Shown: positions 9,188 to 18,093 of the stretch, one piece after another
Layout: every line of letters starts with the position of its first letter
How positions within the stretch are numbered: position 1 is the first letter of the stretch
From: Paenibacillus silvestris
GTDB lineage: Bacteria > Bacillota > Bacilli > Paenibacillales > NBRC-103111
Assembly (NCBI RefSeq): GCF_009882985.1
Contig: NZ_WTUZ01000020.1
Location: forward strand, 69,064-133,063
Direction: 5' to 3'
Length of the DNA: 64,000 nt
The notes under the pieces: generated by a model
Told to the model about the DNA's origin: nothing
The model's input: only the letters and a program-made list of their open reading frames with translations
Database searches by the model: none
Program-made: the position numbers and the translations under genes

Positions 9188-9203
9188 TAAGGAGGATCCC
9201 ACT

Positions 9204-11612
9204 ATGAAGGCTGTTATTATGGCTGGAGGCAAAGGCACACGGCTTCGCCCCCTGACTTGCCATCTTCCCAAACCCATGGTGCCTCTCCTGGGAAGACCGT
9301 GCATGGCCTATATTATTGAGCTGCTTCACAAACACGGCATCCAAGACATTGCCGTCACGATGCAGTATAAACCTGAAGTGATTCGCGACTATTTTGGCGA
9401 TGGCGAAGCGTTCAACGTCAATCTCCACTATTTTGAAGAGTTGAGTCCCCTGGGTACAGCCGGAAGCGTCAAGCAGGCGCACGAATTTCTAGACGATACC
9501 TTCGTAGTCATTAGCGGCGATGCTTTAACCGATTTCGATTTGGAGCAAGCGCTCGCCTTTCACAAAGAAAAACAAGCCAAAGCTACGCTGCTGCTGACCC
9601 GTGTCCCTCATCCACTGGAATATGGCGTGGTCATGACCGATCAGAATGGCTTGATTACCCGCTTCTTGGAGAAACCAAGCTGGGGAGAAGTATTTAGCGA
9701 TACAGTTAATACGGGCATCTACATCATGGAGCCAGAGCTGCTAGAGCGCGTGCCGCTAGGGCAGGAATTTGATTTTAGTCAGCAGCTATTCCCGGCATTA
9801 CTGCAAGAAAGCAGAGAACTCTACGGCTACGTAAGCGCCGGATATTGGATGGACATCGGCAACTTGCAGCAGTATCGGCAAACCCAGTTTGATATGCTCG
9901 ATGGAAAGGTGCAGCTCCATATCCATGGCACCCAAATTCGGCCTCGCGTGTACATCGCGGATGACGTAGAGACTAGCAGCACAGCGCGCGTCATTGGACC
10001 CGCTTTTATCGGTAAAGGGAGCAAGCTTGAGGATGGGGTCGAACTCGGAGAATACTGCATCGTCGGGGAAAATAACCGGCTTTCCAAGGGCAGCAAGCTC
10101 ACGCGCAGCGTACTTTGGGACCATAATCACATCGCCGCCAACAACGAATTAGCCGGTTCAACGCTAACTAGCCGCATTGTTTGCAAAGAGGCCTCCTATC
10201 TTGGAGAAGGCTCGGTCGTTGGCAACCATGTCATCATTGGGGAAAAAAGCCGGATCGAACCTCATGTGAAAATATGGCCGCACAAACAAATTCGCGATAA
10301 ATCCCGCCTTCATACTTCTCATATCTGGGGGGAGCATGCTGCCAAAACGTTATTCAAAACCCGCGGAGTAAGCGGCCTTCCCAATCTTGAAATAACGCCT
10401 GAGATGACCGCCAAATTCGGGACAGCTTATGGAGCAACCCTTGCTGCAGGCAAAACACTCACGGTAAGCTGCGCCCCGCATACCTTCACTCGTTTGCTAA
10501 AGCGTGCTTTGACGGCAAGTCTGCAATCGGTCGGCACGCATGTCATTGATTTGGGGGATTGCTTGGCTCCAGCCGCTTCGTTTGCTATTCGACACCTGGG
10601 TGCCGCAGGAGGCATCCACTTGGATTGGTCAGGCAATGAGAACGAGCGGTGTCTGCTTGCCTGCATGGATGCCGAAGGACTGCCGATTACAAGATCAGCC
10701 GAACGCAAAGTGGAAAACAGCTTTTGGCAAGAAGATTATGGACGGGCAGCTATGAATCAGCTTGGCAGCTATAAAGATGAAACCCATTGGTTTCAAACCT
10801 ATATCCGAACTTTGTCCGAAGAAATTGCAGATGAAGGAGAAGGCCTGCCTTTACCCGCCATGAAGATCGTCATTGAGGCCAGCCCTTGGCTGCAGCCTTA
10901 TCTAGTGCCATTTTTCGAGAAATTGGGGATAGAAGCGATTCATGTGACCACGGTTAATAACCAGGAACCACTCCCTCTCTTCACGTCGCTAGCCGGGGCC
11001 AATCTTGGCTTGCGACTCTTGGACGATGGTCGTACCTTGCATATGGTGACGGAAAAAGGGGAGCTTGTCGATTCGGATTTGCAAACTGTTTTCTTGTATC
11101 TGTGCTACCTGCACAGCCGGCCAGGAGCAACCATCGGTGCACCCGTCAGCGCACCTGAGCTCCTGGAGAGTATGGCGGAGGGGCTGGGCGCGACAATTGT
11201 TCGTACGAAGGAATGGGAACGGGCCATTCTGGAGGCCACAGAGCAAGCGCGGATGCATCCGTTGTTCGACTCGCTTTTCGCCACTGGACTTGCCGTTCTT
11301 CATCTAGGCAGAACCGGCTTGCCGCTTTCTGAGCTTCTTGCTCTAATTCCGACCTTCTACCTGCACCGCGAGCAAATCGATTGTCCTTGGGATGCCAAAG
11401 GTGAAGTGATGCGAAGTATGATGAACAAGGCGAAGGATACCTCTGTTGATTTGGTGGACGGGATCAAATTCTATCACGAAAATGGTTGGATTTTGCTGCT
11501 GCCTGATAGTGAAGACCCTGTATTCAGGCTTGTCGCCCAGTCCCAGAACCCGACGATTGCCGAAGAGCTTGTCCATTCCTATCGAGACCACATTCTAAAT
11601 GTGTTGCAATAA
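9204..11612 (+). CDS. Sugar nucleotidyltransferase fused to a degenerate phosphohexomutase-like domain
   Basis: An 802-residue protein. Residues 1-230 are a nucleotidyltransferase (MAGGKGTRLRPLT, KPMVPLLGRP, SGDALTDF) that would make an NDP-hexose. Residues about 250-370 are left-handed beta-helix hexapeptide repeats. Residues about 380-802 align with phosphoglucomutase/phosphomannomutase, but the catalytic TASHNP loop is DWSGNE around Ser476 and the metal loop DGDADR is replaced by a DDGRT-like sequence near residue 605. The mutase part is probably not catalytic. ATG 9204 follows AAGGAGG; the upstream open frame is only the tandem repeat. The protein likely supplies activated sugar to the GT4 domains on either side. 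Confidence 0.87.
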   Translation: MKAVIMAGGKGTRLRPLTCHLPKPMVPLLGRPCMAYIIELLHKHGIQDIAVTMQYKPEVIRDYFGDGEAFNVNLHYFEELSPLGTAGSVKQAHEFLDDTFVVISGDALTDFDLEQALAFHKEKQAKATLLLTRVPHPLEYGVVMTDQNGLITRFLEKPSWGEVFSDTVNTGIYIMEPELLERVPLGQEFDFSQQLFPALLQESRELYGYVSAGYWMDIGNLQQYRQTQFDMLDGKVQLHIHGTQIRPRVYIADDVETSSTARVIGPAFIGKGSKLEDGVELGEYCIVGENNRLSKGSKLTRSVLWDHNHIAANNELAGSTLTSRIVCKEASYLGEGSVVGNHVIIGEKSRIEPHVKIWPHKQIRDKSRLHTSHIWGEHAAKTLFKTRGVSGLPNLEITPEMTAKFGTAYGATLAAGKTLTVSCAPHTFTRLLKRALTASLQSVGTHVIDLGDCLAPAASFAIRHLGAAGGIHLDWSGNENERCLLACMDAEGLPITRSAERKVENSFWQEDYGRAAMNQLGSYKDETHWFQTYIRTLSEEIADEGEGLPLPAMKIVIEASPWLQPYLVPFFEKLGIEAIHVTTVNNQEPLPLFTSLAGANLGLRLLDDGRTLHMVTEKGELVDSDLQTVFLYLCYLHSRPGATIGAPVSAPELLESMAEGLGATIVRTKEWERAILEATEQARMHPLFDSLFATGLAVLHLGRTGLPLSELLALIPTFYLHREQIDCPWDAKGEVMRSMMNKAKDTSVDLVDGIKFYHENGWILLLPDSEDPVFRLVAQSQNPTIAEELVHSYRDHILNVLQ

Positions 11613-11679
11613 GCATAATATATGACAGATATATCCATAAGCGGGTGATCCGAAGTCTTAAGATGAAGGGGAGAGCGGC

Positions 11680-11898
11680 GTGAATATGATTCCAAGCGTT
11701 TCCAGGCAGATCGCTTTTGTGCAGTATGACGATCAATCCTCCAGTATGACGGTTCAATATCATACCGGTTTCAAGGCATCTTATACGAATATTAATCAGG
11801 ATGATTATCTGTTGATTCTGAGTTCTGTCAATCGATATGACTCTTTAATGCGGCTTACGGAAACCCGGTACATGGAAGGTCAACCTCCAATCAAGTAA
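11680..11898 (+). CDS. Small KTSC-like domain protein
   Basis: A 72-residue protein whose pattern (SRQIAFVQYDDQSSSMTVQY, later TGFKASYTNIN and DYLLILSS) resembles the KTSC domain, a small beta-strand module found alone or fused to nucleic-acid enzymes. Its function is unknown. GTG 11680 or ATG 11686 may start translation; GGGGAG lies upstream of both. It sits between the nucleotidyltransferase gene and the second DUF4912 gene and is followed by a terminator, so it probably ends the first transcription unit of the glucan cluster. Confidence 0.6.
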   Translation: MNMIPSVSRQIAFVQYDDQSSSMTVQYHTGFKASYTNINQDDYLLILSSVNRYDSLMRLTETRYMEGQPPIK

Positions 11899-11910
11899 AG
11901 CACATACAGG

Positions 11911-11945
11911 AGATCTCCCCCTTCTTGAAAGGAGGAGATTTTTCG
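11911..11945 (+). terminator. Intrinsic terminator
   Basis: ATCTCCCCCTT pairs with AAAGGAGGAGAT and is followed by TTTTTCG. It separates the first half of the glucan cluster from the second. Confidence 0.75.
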
Positions 11946-12019
11946 TTTCCAAGGCACGTATGCTACAATGTTGTCCGAAAGGTCAATGCCATTTATTTCC
12001 CATTATGACCTAAGAAAAG

Positions 12020-12580
12020 GTGAGTCTGATTCCTACCCAAGCTTTCTCTGCCCATCAAAATGACAGGGACACACTCCACTTGCTGGTGCAGTCATGGGCT
12101 ACTCTTTTTGCCTACTGGCAGCTTTCTGCCAGAAAAAAAAGGATGGTGCAGGATCACTTCGAAGCGGACTGGCTCCTGCTTCAGCCGACACTGCGATTTT
12201 ATGAAACTATTGTCGAACAAGCTGTCAGCGCTCCTCTTTCGGATACCATTTCTGAACTCCCTCTTCCAGAAGGAGGCTGCTGTTTCCTGAACGGTTTTCT
12301 ACCCGGACGGCTTTATTTCGCAGAACTCGGCATTAAGAATGAACAGGGACAATTTCTCCTGCTTCTGCGTTCTAATACGATTCAGACTCCCCATATACAT
12401 ACGAATCAAGAATTTCCTTCAAACGATGTAACACTGGATAACCAAGTTACTTACCGGCCAACTGCCGTTTCCATTCAACGAATGGCTTCAATAGCTCATG
12501 AGCATTTCTCAGCCTACTCCGTGTACTTACCCAAGTACACAAACCCAGCAGATTCGGAATTCGGAGGCGATCTCGATTGA
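12020..12580 (+). CDS. DUF4912 domain protein, second copy
   Basis: A 186-residue paralogue of the DUF4912 protein at 5.8 kb. The shared core is DTLHLLVQSWATLFAYWQLS, matching DLLHLMVVGTNSLYVYWEIS in the first copy. It has about 60 extra C-terminal residues rich in Thr/Asn/Ser. GTG 12020 is the first plausible start; the ribosome binding site is weak (AAGAAAAGG touching the start). Its stop codon overlaps the TTG start of the next gene, so the two are translationally coupled, which supports a shared function. Confidence 0.78.
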   Translation: MSLIPTQAFSAHQNDRDTLHLLVQSWATLFAYWQLSARKKRMVQDHFEADWLLLQPTLRFYETIVEQAVSAPLSDTISELPLPEGGCCFLNGFLPGRLYFAELGIKNEQGQFLLLLRSNTIQTPHIHTNQEFPSNDVTLDNQVTYRPTAVSIQRMASIAHEHFSAYSVYLPKYTNPADSEFGGDLD

Positions 12581-15498
12581 GCACAAACGTACACGGTTAT
12601 GTTGCTTTGCTCCTGCATGCCCATATCCCTTACGTGCGTCATAATGAAGATGAAGTTACGTTAGAGGAACGTTGGTTTTTCGAAGCGGTTGTGGACAGCT
12701 ATCTGCCTATGATTGAAATGATGGATCGGCTGCTTGAGGAAGGCGTTCCCTTTGGGCTGACTTTATCCCTATCTCCGCCGCTGCTAGCTATGCTCGAAGA
12801 TACCCGCTTACAGAAACGGCTTCGTAAGCATCTAGCCTCCCTATGCGAGCTCTCACAGCGCGAAGTGATTCGTTTATGGGGTCATGCCGACTTCGGCCCC
12901 ACCGCTAGACTTTACGCCGATCATTATCATCGGCTGCTTGCTTTGTACGATCGCCTGCGAGGCGATCTGATCGGTAAATTCCGCAGCCTAAGAAGCTCAG
13001 GCTGCTTAGAACTAATAACGTGCGCAGCAACGCATGCCTTCTTGCCTCTGGTCAAGAATGACGCTGCGCTGCGCGCCCAGCTTGAGGCCGCCGTCCAGGA
13101 ATTCAGGCGGCATTTCGGGTCCGCTCCAGCAGGCATCTGGCTGCCGGAGTGCGGCTATACGCCAGCTGTGGAGCCCCACCTCAAAGCGCTGGGGCTGCGC
13201 TATTTCGTTGTTGATGCCCATGCCTTTGCTGCGTCTGGGGCATCAACCAGCTTTCCCCTGCTCACGCCCAGTGGCGCGTGCGCTTACGCTCGGGACCTCG
13301 AAGCCGGCGCGCAAGTATGGAGCGCCGAAAGCGGTTACCCGAGCGACCCCGACTATCGCGAATATTACCGCGATATCGGCTTTGACCTCGGCGCTAATGG
13401 CGGCGCCGAGTGGGAGTACTTGAAGCCCTATGTGCTGCCAGACGGCGCACGCATCCATACGGGCTTCAAGTACCACCGCGTCACCGGCCATGGTGACGCC
13501 AAAGCGCCCTACCACCCGGCGCGGGCCGCGCAGAAAGCTCAGCAGCACGCTGAGCATTTCGTCGCCAGCCGGGTGGCGCAGCTGCGCAGCCTCGAAGCGG
13601 CGGCGCAGCCTCCGGTCATCGTATGTCCATACGATGCCGAGCTGTTCGGGCACTGGTGGCACGAAGGCCACCAGTGGCTGGAGGCCGTGCTGCGCGGCCT
13701 TGCCGCTGCGCGCTGCGAGACGGCGACATTAGGCGGCTACGCTGCCGCCAATGCGCCGACCAAGGCGGCCACGCTGCCGACGTGCAGCTGGGGCCGTGGC
13801 GGCTTCGCCGAGGTCTGGCTGCAGCCGCGCAGCCAGTGGGTGCATCCGCTGCTGCACGCGGCGGAGGATCGCCTGGTGCTTGCTGCGCAGAAGCACCGCA
13901 AACCAGAGCTGCTCAGCGGTCTGCAGATCCGCGCGCTGAATCAAGCCGCGCGAGAGCTGATGCTCGCGCAAAGCAGCGACTGGACCTTCATCCTGGACGC
14001 TGAAACCGTAACCAGCTATGCCGTGAAACGAATCGAGACGCACATCGCTTCTTTCCATAAATTGTTAGATACATTTGACGAGGATAAAGTTGAAATCACC
14101 GACAGGGCGCTTTCCGAGCTTGTGTTGTCATTGGAGCGGAAATCTCCTTTTTTGCCCGACGTTCATTACCGTCTTTACCAATCGTCTTCATCAATCAGCT
14201 TTATTTGTGATGCCGCCCAGCGTTCATTCAATGCCCCTTCGCAGCCTGAAGCTCTAAGCCCTCTGCGTGTTCTGATGCTTGCTTGGGAATATCCGCCACG
14301 TGTCATCGGAGGTCTTGCCAGAGCCGTTCGTGACCTATCTGTACAGCTTGCTGCAAGCGGTCAGGAGATTCATGTCATCACATGCCTAGCTCCCGATTGC
14401 TCGTCCTACGAGCTGCTCGATGGTGTGCATGTTCATCGCGTAGACGTATTTTCTTCCGCAGAGCCGCTTCATTTCCTTGATTGGGTGTTTCAAATGAACT
14501 TGGCCTTCACGGATACTGCCCAGCGCTTATCCGCTCAGGGACTGCAATTCGATCTCATTCATGCTCATGATTGGCTCGTCTACTACACTGCCAAAGAGTG
14601 TAAACAAATGCTGCACCTACCTCTGCTCGCCACGATTCACGCGACCGAGTCGGGACGTAATCTGGGCAAGCTCGATACACCAGCTCAAAAGCGCATTCAT
14701 GCACTAGAACATAAGTTAGCGCACGAAGCTGATCACCTTGTGGTCTGCAGTTCTTATATGCTGCAAGAAATTATGCACCTTTTTCATACCCCTTTTCATA
14801 AAATGACCCATATCCCTAATGGGGTTATGCCCTTCCGGGCTCCTGATGCTAACGAATTGACCGCTAACCCGGCGCTTTCTCAGCTGCTTTCTGCACCGAG
14901 TGGAGACGATTCTCGCCGCATTGTTGCTTTCCTCGGAAGGCTTGTCTATGAAAAAGGCGTGCACATCCTCATTAGTGCTATGCAGCACGTTCACAAAGAA
15001 TTTCCTAATGCTCATTTGGTTATTGCCGGAACGGGGCCAGAACTTGAAGCGCTACAACTCTTGGCTGCCCCTCTAGGTCTTCGTGTCACCTTTACTGGTT
15101 TCCTAGATGAAACTGACAAAAGCCTGCTAATGCATCACGCTGAGCTCTGTGTATTTCCTAGCCTCTATGAGCCCTTCGGCCTTGTTGCTTTGGAAGCGAT
15201 GGCTAGCGGTACGCCGCTTATCGTTTCGGATACAGGCGGTTTATCGGACATCGTCGACCAAGGTATTAACGGATATAAGGTTCCTCCATCAGATGCTAAT
15301 CTGCTTGCCCTGCAAATTGTTCAGCATTTACAGAATCCCGCTGCTGCTTCTGAACTCGCTGCCAAAGCTTTGGCCAAAATCAACGACAGCTTCGATTGGG
15401 AGCAAATCGGTGCTATAACGCTTGCTGTGTACACGAAATTAATCGCTCACGAGCAGCCATCAGGTATAATCCCGCATCAAAAGGAAATAATCAAATAA
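12577..15498 (+). CDS. GH57-GT4 fusion protein with intact GH57 motifs, second copy
   Basis: A 973-residue paralogue of the 6.3-kb gene. The GH57 branching-enzyme domain (residues 1-520) keeps HAHIPYV, WLPECGY with nucleophile Glu191, and YDAELFGHWW with the general acid/base Asp353, so it should be active. The GT4 domain (about residues 565-955) has AWEYPPRVIGGLARAV, LIHAHDW, FLGRLVYEKGVH and EPFGLVALEAM. Together they could extend and branch an alpha-1,4-glucan. TTG 12577 overlaps the preceding stop and has GGAGGCGAT upstream. Bases about 13,030-14,000, encoding the middle of the GH57 domain, are much richer in G+C than the rest of the gene. Confidence 0.9.
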   Translation: MSTNVHGYVALLLHAHIPYVRHNEDEVTLEERWFFEAVVDSYLPMIEMMDRLLEEGVPFGLTLSLSPPLLAMLEDTRLQKRLRKHLASLCELSQREVIRLWGHADFGPTARLYADHYHRLLALYDRLRGDLIGKFRSLRSSGCLELITCAATHAFLPLVKNDAALRAQLEAAVQEFRRHFGSAPAGIWLPECGYTPAVEPHLKALGLRYFVVDAHAFAASGASTSFPLLTPSGACAYARDLEAGAQVWSAESGYPSDPDYREYYRDIGFDLGANGGAEWEYLKPYVLPDGARIHTGFKYHRVTGHGDAKAPYHPARAAQKAQQHAEHFVASRVAQLRSLEAAAQPPVIVCPYDAELFGHWWHEGHQWLEAVLRGLAAARCETATLGGYAAANAPTKAATLPTCSWGRGGFAEVWLQPRSQWVHPLLHAAEDRLVLAAQKHRKPELLSGLQIRALNQAARELMLAQSSDWTFILDAETVTSYAVKRIETHIASFHKLLDTFDEDKVEITDRALSELVLSLERKSPFLPDVHYRLYQSSSSISFICDAAQRSFNAPSQPEALSPLRVLMLAWEYPPRVIGGLARAVRDLSVQLAASGQEIHVITCLAPDCSSYELLDGVHVHRVDVFSSAEPLHFLDWVFQMNLAFTDTAQRLSAQGLQFDLIHAHDWLVYYTAKECKQMLHLPLLATIHATESGRNLGKLDTPAQKRIHALEHKLAHEADHLVVCSSYMLQEIMHLFHTPFHKMTHIPNGVMPFRAPDANELTANPALSQLLSAPSGDDSRRIVAFLGRLVYEKGVHILISAMQHVHKEFPNAHLVIAGTGPELEALQLLAAPLGLRVTFTGFLDETDKSLLMHHAELCVFPSLYEPFGLVALEAMASGTPLIVSDTGGLSDIVDQGINGYKVPPSDANLLALQIVQHLQNPAAASELAAKALAKINDSFDWEQIGAITLAVYTKLIAHEQPSGIIPHQKEIIK

Positions 15499-15672
15499 TA
15501 TGGGCAACTATGCCAAATGAAAGCGTGTCCAGTCGAAATAATCAGAATTTTTTCAAAGAATCATTGATTCCTTGGTAATTATTAGGTAACCTATTGGCAG
15601 GCCTTGTGCTAGCGACGTTCTATCTGGAGCATCATTTGAACTTACTGAACAATCAAACAAAAGAGTGGGGAA

Positions 15673-17646
15673 GTGATTGTATTGCCTAGACATCTGGTCA
15701 TCGGAAACGGAAAATTTCTTATTAATCTCGATCAGCATTCCTATATGCGAGATCTGTACTATCCTTTCGTAGGCCAGCTTAATCATATTGGCGGTTATCA
15801 ATGCCGTGTCGGTATTTGGGTGGATGGTGACTTTGCCTGGCTGAATTCCCCCGAGTGGCAGTTCCAGCTTGGTTATGTGGAGGATTCTCTTGTTACTGAA
15901 GTAAGAGCAACGCATCCTGGTCTTGGCATCACCTTACTCATGAATGACGGGGTTCATCAGCGTGAAGATATTTATCTGAAACGCATCCAAATTACGAATC
16001 ACAAACATACCGTTCGCGAAGTGAGGATGTTCTTCAATCAGGACTTGCTCATTAATGAGACTGAGGTTGGCGATACTGCTGCCTTCTACCCTCTAACGAA
16101 TACGGTATTCCATTATAAAAAAGACAGATATTTCATGTTCAACGGCAGCACCGGAACAGAAGGCATTTATCAATACTCTACAGGTGTCAAAAGATTCTAT
16201 AACGCCGAAGGCACGTGGCGTGATGCGGAAGACGGGCATCTGATGGGCAATGCCATTGCGCAAGGGTCTGTCGATAGTACGATCTCCTTCCGGCTTTTCG
16301 TGCCTCCTAATGCCGACCAGACGCTCTACTACTGGATGGGCGCCGGCAAAACGCTCGAGGAAGTCAAGAAGCTTGACGCTTATGTGAAAGACAGCCACCC
16401 AGGTAAGCTGCTGGATCGTGTGACGGTTTACTGGCAGCGCTGGGCGAATAAGATCGATAGGGATTACGGGGATCTGAATGCCGATGTGCAGCGCCTCTTC
16501 AAACAAAGCTTGCTGCTTGTTAGGACGCAAACCGATGTGAACGGCGCCATTATCGCCGCGAACGATTCGGACATCATGCAGAGCAACCGTGATCATTACA
16601 GCTACATGTGGCCTAGGGATGGCGCCTTAATTGCCTACTCCATGTCCATGGCCGGCTACCAAGGGATGATTATTCCTTTCTTCAACTTCTGTGCGAACGT
16701 GCTGTCTCCTGAAGGTTACCTGCATCATAAATATAATCCGGACGGCACCGTAGGCTCCAGTTGGCATCCTTATATTCATTCCGGACGTGTCCAGCTTCCT
16801 ATCCAAGAGGATGAAACAGCCCTTGTGCTCTTCGCTCTCTGGGCTGATTTCCAGAAAAATGGAAGCCTGGAGTTTGCGCAGTCTCTGTATCGCAATTTGA
16901 TTCGCAGAGCTGCCAGATTCATGTCCACTTATATTGATCAGGAATTGAACCTGCCGAAGCCGAGTTATGATCTGTGGGAAGAGCGTTATGGAATTTACAC
17001 ATTTACCGCTTCAGCTGTGTATGGCGGACTTATCGCGGCTTCCAACTTCAGCAACCTCTTCGGGGACGAAGAGCGCAGCAACCGCTATAAGCATACAGCG
17101 GAGAAAATAAAAGCCGGTATCCTCAAGCATTTGTGGGATGAGAATGAAGGCCGATTCGTTCGCGGTTTGTACATGGAGGACGGCGAATGGGTCAAAGATA
17201 TGACGCTCGAAAGCTCAGTTTACGGTATTTTTGAATTCGGAGTGCTGCCTGCGGATGACGAACGTGTAGTAGGTACGATGAAAGCGAATAAAGAAGGTCT
17301 TAGAATCAAAACAGAAGTCGGTGGCATTGCCCGCTATCATCATGATTATTACTTCCAACGCTCCACCGATATCGAAAATGTACCAGGAAATCCTTGGATC
17401 ATCTGTACGCTCTGGATCGCTGAGTGGGAAATTGAATACGCCAAAACACTCGCTGATCTCGAAGCCCCTCGCCAAACGTTAGAATGGGTCGTCAAACACG
17501 CTATGGAAAGCGGCGTTCTATCGGAGCAATTGGATCCTTTCACAGGTGATCCGGTCTCTGTCGCCCCGCTTACCTGGTCGCATGCCACTTATGTGCTTGC
17601 CGTAGTGAAGTACCTGAACAAATACAAACAGCTGTCTAAGCAGTAA
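15673..17646 (+). CDS. GH15 family glycoside hydrolase (glucoamylase-like)
   Basis: A 657-residue protein with an N-terminal beta-sandwich domain (about residues 1-260; RHLVIGNGKFLINLD) and a C-terminal alpha/alpha-barrel (about residues 290-650) with family GH15 motifs: YMWPRDGALIAYSM, DLWEERYGIYTFTA near residue 435, and NVPGNPWIICTLW. GH15 enzymes release glucose from alpha-glucan ends or cleave trehalose. No signal peptide is seen, so it acts inside the cell, probably trimming the glucan made by the upstream genes. GTG 15673 and TTG 15682 are both possible starts; GGGGAAG lies upstream. The gene ends at a strong terminator and closes the cluster. Confidence 0.9.
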   Translation: MIVLPRHLVIGNGKFLINLDQHSYMRDLYYPFVGQLNHIGGYQCRVGIWVDGDFAWLNSPEWQFQLGYVEDSLVTEVRATHPGLGITLLMNDGVHQREDIYLKRIQITNHKHTVREVRMFFNQDLLINETEVGDTAAFYPLTNTVFHYKKDRYFMFNGSTGTEGIYQYSTGVKRFYNAEGTWRDAEDGHLMGNAIAQGSVDSTISFRLFVPPNADQTLYYWMGAGKTLEEVKKLDAYVKDSHPGKLLDRVTVYWQRWANKIDRDYGDLNADVQRLFKQSLLLVRTQTDVNGAIIAANDSDIMQSNRDHYSYMWPRDGALIAYSMSMAGYQGMIIPFFNFCANVLSPEGYLHHKYNPDGTVGSSWHPYIHSGRVQLPIQEDETALVLFALWADFQKNGSLEFAQSLYRNLIRRAARFMSTYIDQELNLPKPSYDLWEERYGIYTFTASAVYGGLIAASNFSNLFGDEERSNRYKHTAEKIKAGILKHLWDENEGRFVRGLYMEDGEWVKDMTLESSVYGIFEFGVLPADDERVVGTMKANKEGLRIKTEVGGIARYHHDYYFQRSTDIENVPGNPWIICTLWIAEWEIEYAKTLADLEAPRQTLEWVVKHAMESGVLSEQLDPFTGDPVSVAPLTWSHATYVLAVVKYLNKYKQLSKQ

Positions 17647-17655
17647 GATATGTAG

Positions 17656-17708
17656 AACCGCAGGGTTAACACTTTGTTTGAATAAAGTGTTAACCTTGCG
17701 GTTTTTTG
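17656..17708 (+). terminator. Strong intrinsic terminator of the glucan cluster
   Basis: A 20-bp near-perfect stem: AACCGCAGGGTTAACACTTT (17656-17675) pairs with 17684-17703, followed by TTTTTT. Confidence 0.93.
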
Positions 17709-17735
17709 TTGAGACCTTCGCTGGGGGGCGGTGGT

Positions 17736-17922
17736 CCATTGGACGGAATCCAATATAATGGCTCTGCAGACGAGTAAAACCTCTCTCTCATTGGACAGAA
17801 TCCAGTGAGACGAGCTTTTTTAGTGCCATTAGGGATGATATTAAGCCTCTTCATTGGATTTCATCCAGTGAGAGGGGCTTTTAAGGTTCTGAATTTGGCT
17901 TTACATTGGAAAACATCCAATC
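17736..17922. repeat. Four-unit foldback element, family A (ATTGGA type)
   Basis: Four ~19-bp near-palindromic units CATTGGA(N5-7)TCCARTG begin at 17736, 17788, 17852 and 17904. The start-to-start spacing is 52, 64 and 52. The unit cores show the first two in one orientation (CGGAA, CAGAA) and the last two inverted. Flanks of units 2 and 3 also pair (CCTCTCTC versus GAGAGGGG), so the whole ~187 bp can fold back. T-runs follow units 2 and 3. It lies between convergent genes. The same layout recurs with other sequences at 39.1, 48.0 and 55.7 kb. Confidence 0.8.
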
Positions 17923-17949
17923 AGCTATGTTGGCAGATGGCCCTGCAAT

Positions 17950-17994
17950 GTCAAAAACCGCAAACCCTGTATTAGCGGACATGCGGTTTTTGAC
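17950..17994. terminator. Bidirectional hairpin, 13-bp perfect stem
   Basis: GTCAAAAACCGCA (17950-17962) pairs perfectly with 17982-17994, leaving T5 on both strands. On the minus strand it is downstream of the GcvH-like gene, beyond the heptamer repeat, and is probably its terminator. Confidence 0.75.
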
Positions 17995-18000
17995 GTTGGG

Positions 18001-18084
18001 GTCTGCGGTCTGCGGTCTGCGGTCTGCGGTCTGCGGTCTGCGGTCTGCGGTCTGCGGTCTGCGCTCTGCACTCTGCACTCTGCG
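18001..18084. repeat. Heptamer tandem repeat, GTCTGCG x 9 plus 3 variants
   Basis: Nine exact copies of GTCTGCG (18001-18063) are followed by CTCTGCA, CTCTGCA and CTCTGCG. The array ends ten bases from the stop codon of the GcvH-like gene. As seven is not a multiple of three and the array lies outside genes, changes in copy number would not alter a protein. Confidence 0.95.
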
Positions 18085-18093
18085 CCCGTTCCC

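Noticed and set aside
13243..14058. Several long open frames on both strands within 13.0-14.0 kb
   Set aside because: They arise from the GC-rich patch, where stop codons are rare. The GH57 reading carries all conserved motifs through this stretch.
18001..18084. Possible coding use of the heptamer repeat (phase variation)
   Set aside because: The repeat lies downstream of the stop codon of the adjacent gene and not within or before a reading frame.
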